From NCBI GenBank assembly GCA_946183095.1, contig CAMHBE010000033.1:1-10936 (forward strand): DNA of 10,936 nucleotides. Direction: 5' to 3'. Below the pieces are notes generated by a model that had not been told where the DNA came from, ran no database searches, and saw only the letters and a program-made list of their open reading frames with translations. This DNA is from an uncultured Clostridia bacterium (lineage in GTDB: Bacteria; Bacillota; Clostridia; Oscillospirales; Ruminococcaceae). Position 1 is the first letter of the stretch, and each line of letters starts with the position of its first letter. Positions 6,209 through 10,936 of this stretch are shown one piece after another. Made by a program: the position numbers and the translations under genes.

Positions 6209-7594
6209 TCACCTCAGGGGCAGATATATGAGCACTTCTGTGCCTACGCCGAGTTCGCTGCGGATATCGAGTCTGCCGCCGTGGATGCTGATTATCTCGT
6301 CTGCGACTGCGAGGCCGATGCCGGAGCCGCGGACGGTGTTGTTCGCCTTATAGAACTTCTCTTTTACTTTCGGGAGGTCGTCGGGTGCTATACCTACGCC
6401 GTCATCCTTGAACGAGACGGTGATGCCGGAGGGGGACACCTTTGTGCTTATGTGAGTGTGACCGCCCTTTCTGCCGTATTTCACCGAATTGTCGATAATA
6501 TTTATAAAAACCTGCCGCAGGCGGTTCTTATCGCCGTAAACTATCGCGACATCCTCGCTCTCGTCCATGGTGAGGGTGATGCCCTCGGAACGCGCACGTT
6601 CCTCGTACATCAGCACAGCGTCGCTGAGTTCGGCTATCAGGTCGAGATTTGCTTTTTGCAGTGAAAAATGCCCGTTCTGTATGCGAGAAAAGTCAAGAAG
6701 TTCCTCGACCATATCCGAAAGCCGCTCCGTTTCCTTGCTGATTATCTGCATACCCTTGCGGCGAGTCTCGGGGTCGTCTATCTCCGTGATCGTCTCGCTC
6801 CAGCCCTTTATAGCGGTGAGCGGTGTGCGCAGTTCGTGCGATACCGACGATATGAACTCATTCTTTATATTCTCCGAGTGCTGCAATTCGTCCGCCATGT
6901 AGTTGAAAACATCGCAGAGTTCTCCTATCTCGTCACTGCGCTCCTTGTTGATACGCACCGTAAGATCTCCGTCCGCAAGCTTGCCGGCACTTGCCGCAAC
7001 ACGGCGTATAGGCTGCACGATGCTCCTTATAAAGTACATACCGAGCGTCAGCAGCAGCAGAAGCACGACCGCACTTGCCGCGAGAATGCCGAGAGACAGC
7101 GACGATATGCGGTTGTCGGTCTTGTTCAGCGATGTAACCATTCTTATTCCGCTGCCGGTGGCGGGATTTATGACCGTGTAAGCCATGTACTTCTCGCCGT
7201 TGGGCTGTGTGCCGACATGATATCCGCTGTGGCTCACGGACTTCTGCGCATCATAATAATCCGGCATATCATAGCTGCGGGCGGGAGTGAAGCCGCTGCT
7301 GGAAAGATACACGCTGCCGCTCTTGTTTATCGCCATGAGTTCGGCGTAGTTCTTCTTCTCGAACTGCTCCACCGAGTTGATTATCTCGTCGGCGTAGTCC
7401 GTTCCGCCTTCCTCATAAAAACGCCCGATAACGCCCGCGACAATGTTCGCCTGCGTCTCGATGTACTGCCGCACCGCACCGTAGTAGTAGCTCCTCAGCA
7501 GAAAGTATGCCGCCACATCTATGATTATGAGAAGGGCGGCAACTATACTGAAACTGTTGGTGAACCAGCGCGCCGCAATGCTCCTGCGCTGCAT
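6209..7594 (-). CDS. Membrane sensor histidine kinase (two-component), no adjacent response regulator
   Basis: A 461-residue transmembrane kinase that would autophosphorylate on histidine and pass phosphate to a response regulator. Order: membrane helix at about 15-34; extracytoplasmic sensor of about 130 residues (38-165), possibly a single Cache/PDC-like domain; second helix at about 166-189; HAMP at 190-240; phosphoacceptor region SHELRTPL with His253; then the ATPase with N box NIIDNSVKY (Asn369), G1 DDGVGI at 397-402, F box KEKFYKANN at 411-419, and G2 GSGIGL at 423-428. All key residues are intact. The start ATG lies two bases after the iorB stop with only a weak GGGG site, so it is probably coupled to iorB. 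No response regulator gene is in the window. The signal is unknown. Confidence 0.96.
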   Translation of the reverse strand: MQRRSIAARWFTNSFSIVAALLIIIDVAAYFLLRSYYYGAVRQYIETQANIVAGVIGRFYEEGGTDYADEIINSVEQFEKKNYAELMAINKSGSVYLSSSGFTPARSYDMPDYYDAQKSVSHSGYHVGTQPNGEKYMAYTVINPATGSGIRMVTSLNKTDNRISSLSLGILAASAVVLLLLLTLGMYFIRSIVQPIRRVAASAGKLADGDLTVRINKERSDEIGELCDVFNYMADELQHSENIKNEFISSVSHELRTPLTAIKGWSETITEIDDPETRRKGMQIISKETERLSDMVEELLDFSRIQNGHFSLQKANLDLIAELSDAVLMYEERARSEGITLTMDESEDVAIVYGDKNRLRQVFINIIDNSVKYGRKGGHTHISTKVSPSGITVSFKDDGVGIAPDDLPKVKEKFYKANNTVRGSGIGLAVADEIISIHGGRLDIRSELGVGTEVLIYLPLR

Positions 7595-7596
7595 AC

Positions 7597-8172
7597 TTAC
7601 GCCCCGCGCCCGAGTTCAAACGCTTTCTTGTTGATATCTATAGCCTTCTTCGGCACGCACGCGTCAAGTGCGTTCTGCCACGCTTCTTCGGGAAATCCCG
7701 CAGTCTTCGAGATAAGCCCCATGAGCACGACGTTCACGGCGCGGGAGCTTCCCGCCTGTTCCGCGAGCGCGAGCGCATCTATCGCCGTGATGTCAACGCC
7801 CTTTGCGCGTATCTTCCCGATAAGGTCATCCGGGTACTGCTGAACGCCCATTATAACAGGCATAGGGTTTATCTGCTGGGTGTTGGTTATCATCTTTCCG
7901 CCCTTTTTGAGATACGGCAGCCAGCGCGCCGCTTCAAGCTCCTCGAACGAGATGATGATATCCGCTTCGCCCTTCTCGATAACAGGCGAGAATATCTTGT
8001 CGCCGTACTTTATATAAGTTACCACGGAACCGCCGCGCTGCGACATACCGTGAACTTCGCTCACCTTTACGTCATAACCTGCAGAGAGCAGGACATTGCC
8101 GAGTATGCGGCTCGCAAGGAGAGTTCCCTGACCGCCGACACCTACCAGCATTATCGCTTTTGTTTCAGCCAT
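7597..8172 (-). CDS. iorB: Indolepyruvate:ferredoxin oxidoreductase, beta subunit
   Basis: A 191-residue gamma-type subunit of the 2-oxoacid:ferredoxin oxidoreductase superfamily. With IorA it oxidatively decarboxylates aryl pyruvates made from Trp, Phe and Tyr to aryl-acetyl-CoA, reducing ferredoxin in the cytoplasm. Visible: glycine-rich GVGGQGTLLAS at 11-21, HGMSQRGGSV at 41-50, and the typical end of about 190 residues. A strong GGGGAGG ribosome site lies eight bases before the ATG (8170-8172). It starts 15 bp after the iorA stop, and the kinase follows directly. The reverse reaction (carboxylating arylacetates to build aromatic amino acids) is known physiology in some rumen anaerobes. 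The sequence does not decide the direction. Confidence 0.96.
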   Translation of the reverse strand: MAETKAIMLVGVGGQGTLLASRILGNVLLSAGYDVKVSEVHGMSQRGGSVVTYIKYGDKIFSPVIEKGEADIIISFEELEAARWLPYLKKGGKMITNTQQINPMPVIMGVQQYPDDLIGKIRAKGVDITAIDALALAEQAGSSRAVNVVLMGLISKTAGFPEEAWQNALDACVPKKAIDINKKAFELGRGA

Positions 8173-8180
8173 TTTCGTTA

Positions 8181-8187
8181 CCTCCCC
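8181..8187 (-). promoter_or_regulatory. Strong ribosome-binding site of iorB
   Basis: GGGGAGG on the minus strand, directly after the iorA stop codon (8188-8190) and eight bases before the iorB ATG. Confidence 0.85.
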
Positions 8188-9918
8188 TTATTCCTCTATC
8201 GCGCCGAATCTGCACATCTGGCTGCAAAGTCCGCAGCCTACGCACAGAGTATTGTCGATATGCGCCTTGCCGTCGGTCATGGATATAGCCGGACAGCCTA
8301 TCTTCATGCACGCCTTGCAGGACTTGCACTTGTCCGTGTTCACTCTGAACGGCGGCTTATGCTTCACAGTTTTGAGCAGTGCGCAGGGTCTGCGGCAGAT
8401 AACGACAGCGGGTTCCTCCGCGGCAAGCGCAGCCTTGATAACACGCTCAGTCTCCGCAAGATCGCCGGGATCCACTACCGTAACATTGTCTATGCCGACT
8501 GCATGACACAGAGCTTCGAGATCAACAGCCGCCGCGGGATCGCCGTAGATGTTCTTGCCGTTTGCGGGGTTGTTCTGGTGGCCGGTCATGCCTGTGATGC
8601 TGTTGTCGAGCACGAGAACGGTGCTGTTCGTGCGGTTGTACGCTATGTTGATAAGACCGGTGATGCCGGAATGTATAAAGGTTGAGTCGCCGATGACAGC
8701 CACAGCCTTGCCCTCATATTCGCCGCGCATAGCTCTGTTGAAGCCGTGCAGTCCGCTGACGGACGCGCCCATACAGACGGTGGTGTCCATAGCGTCGAGG
8801 GGTGCCGCCGAGCCGAGCGTATAGCACCCGATATCGCCGCTCACCATAACGCCGAGCTTTTTGAGCGTATAGAACACGCCGCGGTGAGGACATCCCGCGC
8901 ACATTACGGGAGGACGGACAGGAATGACATCTTCGAGCTGAACGAACTCGTTCTTCTCGCCGAGTATCTTCTCGCGCAGATAGGTCTGGGAATACTCGCC
9001 TATGAAGGTGAAAAGTTCCTTGCCTATGGGGTCGAGCCCTATCTTGCGGCAGTGTGTCTCGATAACGTCGTCGAGCTCCTCAACAACGTAGAGCTTCTTC
9101 ACCTTTGCTGCGAAGTCCTTTATCAGCTTTACGGGCAGGGGGTTGACCATACCGAGTTTAAGGTATGACGCATTCTCTCCGAGAGCTTCCCTCGCGTACT
9201 GGTAAGCAGCGCCGTTCGTGATGACGCCTATTTCATCGCTGAACATCTCAACGCGGTTGAGGGGAGATGTTTCTGCGTATTCGCGCAGCTTCTTCGTGCG
9301 TTCCTCAACTATGACGTGCTTAGGCTTCGCGTTGGCGGGGGTCATTATGTTCTTGTGGGGATCCTTCTTGTATTCATATCTGACGGTTTTCCTGTCCTCA
9401 AGCTCAACTACGCTCTGGGAGTGCGCAACTCTCGTCGAAAGGCGCAGTATAACGGGTGTGTCGAATTGTTCGGATATCTCATAGGCGAGCTTGGTGAACT
9501 CCTTGCATTCGCCGGAATCCGCAGGTTCGAGCATGGGGACTTTCGCGCCGATAGCGTGATTGCGGGAATCCTGCTCATTCTGTGAGGAGTGCATCCCCTG
9601 GTCGTCGGCTACCGCAAGGACGAATCCGCCGTTCACGCCTGTGTAGGACGCGGTATAGAGCGGGTCCGCGGCTACGTTCAGTCCGACGTGCTTCATCGCG
9701 CAGAACGAGCGTATGCCCGCAAAGGATGCGCCTATAGCGGCTTCGCAAGCCACTTTCTCGTTGGGAGCCCACTCACTGTACATCTCGTTTCTGTCGTAGG
9801 TGGACGCAAATTCGGTTATTTCGGTACTTGGCGTGCCGGGATAGCTTGAAACGAACTCAACGCCCGCTTCGTACAGTCCTCTTGCAACAGCCTGATTGCC
9901 GAGCATCAATCCTGCCAT
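8188..9918 (-). CDS. iorA: Indolepyruvate:ferredoxin oxidoreductase, alpha subunit
   Basis: A 576-residue thiamin-diphosphate and Fe-S subunit that carries the catalytic centre of the IorAB enzyme. Order: N-terminal pyrimidine-binding domain with SSYPGTPSTE at 24-33; the family segment MKHVGLNVAADPLYT at 75-89; a middle domain; CAGCPHRG at 340-347; the ThDP/Mg segment VIGDSTFIHSG at 408-418 with LDNSITGMTGHQ at 437-448; and a C-terminal ferredoxin module. That module has CKSCKACMKIGCP (C531, C534, C537, C542) and CVGCGLCSQMC (C559, C562, C565, C569), so two clusters are expected. The frame is open 19 codons upstream, but the ATG at 9916-9918 begins the conserved MAGLMLGNQA and has an AAAGGAAAG site. 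It is the first gene of the iorA-iorB-kinase group and is driven by the promoter at 9988-10016. Confidence 0.97.
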   Translation of the reverse strand: MAGLMLGNQAVARGLYEAGVEFVSSYPGTPSTEITEFASTYDRNEMYSEWAPNEKVACEAAIGASFAGIRSFCAMKHVGLNVAADPLYTASYTGVNGGFVLAVADDQGMHSSQNEQDSRNHAIGAKVPMLEPADSGECKEFTKLAYEISEQFDTPVILRLSTRVAHSQSVVELEDRKTVRYEYKKDPHKNIMTPANAKPKHVIVEERTKKLREYAETSPLNRVEMFSDEIGVITNGAAYQYAREALGENASYLKLGMVNPLPVKLIKDFAAKVKKLYVVEELDDVIETHCRKIGLDPIGKELFTFIGEYSQTYLREKILGEKNEFVQLEDVIPVRPPVMCAGCPHRGVFYTLKKLGVMVSGDIGCYTLGSAAPLDAMDTTVCMGASVSGLHGFNRAMRGEYEGKAVAVIGDSTFIHSGITGLINIAYNRTNSTVLVLDNSITGMTGHQNNPANGKNIYGDPAAAVDLEALCHAVGIDNVTVVDPGDLAETERVIKAALAAEEPAVVICRRPCALLKTVKHKPPFRVNTDKCKSCKACMKIGCPAISMTDGKAHIDNTLCVGCGLCSQMCRFGAIEE

Positions 9919-9926
9919 TTTTACAT

Positions 9927-9935
9927 CTTTCCTTT
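9927..9935 (-). promoter_or_regulatory. Ribosome-binding site that decides the iorA start
   Basis: AAAGGAAAG on the minus strand, eight bases before the ATG at 9916-9918. The in-frame ATGs further upstream lack a comparable site and precede the conserved domain. Confidence 0.7.
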
Positions 9936-9987
9936 CTTGGTTGGATGTCATGCGGTATATGTATTGCATGACCAAAATATTATTACT

Positions 9988-10016
9988 ATTATATCACAAA
10001 ACCCTGTCTATTGCAA
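9988..10016 (-). promoter_or_regulatory. Predicted sigma-70-type promoter of iorA-iorB-kinase
   Basis: On the minus strand: -35 TTGCAA at 10016-10011, a 17-bp spacer, and -10 TATAAT at 9993-9988. The -10 is preceded by TG one base upstream (TGATATAAT), a perfect extended -10. The start point would be near 9981, giving a leader of about 63 nt. Confidence 0.8.
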
Positions 10017-10019
10017 TAG
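10008..10019. promoter_or_regulatory. 12-bp perfect palindrome over the iorA -35 (candidate operator)
   Basis: CTATTGCAATAG is its own reverse complement and fully covers the -35 hexamer of the iorA promoter. A dimeric repressor bound here would block RNA polymerase. The regulator is unknown. Confidence 0.5.
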
Positions 10020-10053
10020 TAAATTTCGTGCAGCGCTCCAAAAAAAGCCCGCA

Positions 10054-10073
10054 ATGTGAAAAGTATGTGAAAA
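10054..10073. promoter_or_regulatory. Direct repeat ATGTGAAAA with 11-bp period (candidate activator site)
   Basis: ATGTGAAAA at 10054-10062 and again at 10065-10073. The 11-bp period places both copies on the same face of the helix, as in sites of OmpR/PhoB-family response regulators. The repeat sits 13 bp upstream of the -35 of the plus-strand promoter. Confidence 0.45.
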
Positions 10074-10096
10074 TTTTACTTTATTCTTGTAAAATT
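10072..10096. promoter_or_regulatory. Inverted repeat over the -35 of the plus-strand promoter
   Basis: AATTTTAC (10072-10079) and GTAAAATT (10089-10096) form a perfect 8-bp inverted repeat with a 9-bp spacer. The right half overlaps the -35 hexamer at 10087-10092. It could be an operator; its AT-richness lowers confidence. Confidence 0.4.
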
Positions 10097-10115
10097 GCAC
10101 AATTTTTAGTATAAT
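10087..10115 (+). promoter_or_regulatory. Predicted sigma-70-type promoter of the plus-strand membrane protein gene
   Basis: -35 TTGTAA at 10087-10092, a 17-bp spacer, and consensus -10 TATAAT at 10110-10115. The start point would be near 10122, giving a leader of about 82 nt. It diverges from the iorA promoter, with the two -35 boxes about 70 bp apart. Confidence 0.8.
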
Positions 10116-10135
10116 AAATTTTATGTGGTCATAAC

Positions 10136-10195
10136 TGCGGGCACAGATATCCTGCTGCTTGCCCTGCATAATGCCCGATAATCCAAAAGCAGCGG
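10136..10195 (+). ncRNA. Possible H-type pseudoknot in the 5' leader of the plus-strand gene
   Basis: Stem 1 pairs 10136-10143 with 10160-10168 (8 bp, bulged U at 10165). Stem 2 pairs 10152-10159 with 10188-10195 (8 bp, one G-U). The two stems abut with no intervening base, loop 1 is 8 nt (10144-10151), and loop 3 is about 19 nt (10169-10187). Stem 2 buries GG at 10194-10195, part of the GGTGA ribosome site. An alternative pairing of CGGGCA (10138-10143) with TGCCCG (10172-10177) competes with stem 1. Drawn by eye; no known riboswitch class is recognised. Confidence 0.35.
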
Positions 10196-10203
10196 TGATA
10201 TAA

Positions 10204-10936
10204 ATGTCATATCAGGACGATAAAAGAGAACTGCTGAAGCTCAAACAAGGGCTCGTGGATGAGAGCGAGTCGGAGATACACGAGGAAGAAAAGCCCGTGT
10301 ATGAACTTCACGGCAGGAAAAAAATAGAAAACTTCTGGTACCACCACAAGTGGTACGTCATAGTGGGCGTGTTCTTCGCGGCGGCGCTGGCGTTCATGCT
10401 GGTGCAGACGCTGAGCAAGAAGCAGGGCGATATCCGGGTCCTTCTGGTGACAAAGGAAAAGGCAAACACCGCGTCCGTGATGTACAAGATACCCGAGTTC
10501 GAGGAGGCTTTCGAGCTGTACTGCCCCGACTACGACGATAACGGCTATGTCCACGCGGATGTTTACAGCGCAGACCTGAGCGAGCACGCCGACCCGCAGT
10601 ACAGCATGGCAGGCGTTACAAAGGTAACGAGCGAGGTAATGTACGGCGAAGCGCAGCTCTACGTCGTTGACAGGGCTGCCGCGGAAGCCATAACGGCTGG
10701 CGATATCACACAGTTCGTCGATCTTTCCGCGCTTTACCCCGATATAACGTTCGTCGAGGGAAGACTGTACCGCATAAAGGGTACGCCCTTCGCGCAGAAC
10801 TGCCAGTATTACGAAGCCTGCCCCGAAGACCTCTATATCGCGGTGCATGACGCGTCTGAAACGGAAGCGAACAGCGCCCGCAGCATACCCGCAAAGAAAA
10901 AAGCCCTTGAAGTGCTCGACAACATCATACGGGGCA
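10204..10936 (+). CDS. Unrecognised single-pass membrane protein, C-terminus cut by window edge
   Basis: The first 244 residues are present and the frame is open to the right edge. The start ATG at 10204-10206 has GGTGA about five bases upstream. Residues 1-48 are charged (EHEEEK-like) and end with FWYHHKW, an aromatic/His patch at the membrane face. One hydrophobic helix lies at about 51-69 (VIVGVFFAAALAFML), followed by SKKQ and a soluble domain of at least 170 residues, probably outside the cell or in the wall space. The soluble part begins with a strand-like DIRVLLVTKEKAN and contains YCPDYDD, VMYGEAQLYVVDRAAAEAI and FVDLSALYPD. This pattern loosely recalls small lipoprotein or binding-protein folds, but I cannot name a family. 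I believe similar FWYHxKW membrane proteins of unknown function occur in Ruminococcus relatives. It has its own promoter and diverges from iorA. Confidence 0.85.
   Translation, partial: MSYQDDKRELLKLKQGLVDESESEIHEEEKPVYELHGRKKIENFWYHHKWYVIVGVFFAAALAFMLVQTLSKKQGDIRVLLVTKEKANTASVMYKIPEFEEAFELYCPDYDDNGYVHADVYSADLSEHADPQYSMAGVTKVTSEVMYGEAQLYVVDRAAAEAITAGDITQFVDLSALYPDITFVEGRLYRIKGTPFAQNCQYYEACPEDLYIAVHDASETEANSARSIPAKKKALEVLDNIIRG

Noticed and set aside
6668..7843. 391-codon plus-strand open frame
   Set aside because: It is antisense to the histidine kinase and iorB, both of which have intact family motifs. The plus-frame product is Arg/His/Tyr-rich with no motif.
10207..10848. 213-codon minus-strand open frame
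   Set aside because: It is antisense to the membrane protein gene, which has a promoter, a ribosome site and a plausible protein. The minus frame has none of these.

Overview
The window looks like chromosomal DNA of a gut-type Clostridia bacterium, most likely of the Oscillospiraceae/Ruminococcus kind. This is inferred from moderately GC-rich coding sequence with GGAGG-type ribosome sites, the lepA-hemW gene pair, an iorAB aryl-pyruvate:ferredoxin oxidoreductase typical of strict anaerobes, and GC-rich multi-hairpin intergenic elements. No phage, plasmid, CRISPR, tRNA or rRNA gene is visible.

Layout: nine of the ten genes lie on the minus strand. In their direction of transcription they are iorA (9918-8188), iorB (8172-7597), a sensor histidine kinase (7594-6209), hairpin-rich spacer B (6208-5992), lepA (5991-4180), hemW (4190-3120), hairpin-rich spacer A (3119-2891), dusB (2890-1913), a 97-bp spacer, a DUF4177-like small protein (1815-1501), a short-chain dehydrogenase (1504-614), and an Mrp/ApbC P-loop ATPase (588 to beyond the left edge). 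The tenth gene is on the plus strand. It encodes an unrecognised single-pass membrane protein that starts at 10204 and runs off the right edge. The 285-bp region 9919-10203 is a divergent promoter region.

Functional groups: iorA-iorB-kinase are tightly packed and probably one transcript from the promoter at 9988-10016. The kinase has no response regulator beside it. lepA and hemW overlap by 11 bp and are probably coupled. dusB follows hemW across spacer A. DUF4177, SDR and mrp form a further tight group, with a 4-bp overlap and a 25-bp gap. I see no convincing intrinsic terminator between the minus-strand genes, so longer co-transcription is possible.

The most unusual content is non-coding. 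Spacers A and B each hold a structure of about 90 nt with almost the same geometry (three-way branching, 17-nt hairpins, 6- and 7-nt linkers). The stem sequences are unrelated and the orientation is opposite, as expected for a structure-conserved repeat family. Several 17-nt hairpins share a CGA loop. In the divergent region, a 12-bp palindrome covers the -35 of the iorA promoter, and an 11-bp-period direct repeat plus an inverted repeat lie at the opposite promoter. The 5' leader of the plus-strand gene can be drawn as an H-type pseudoknot that buries the GG of its ribosome-binding site.
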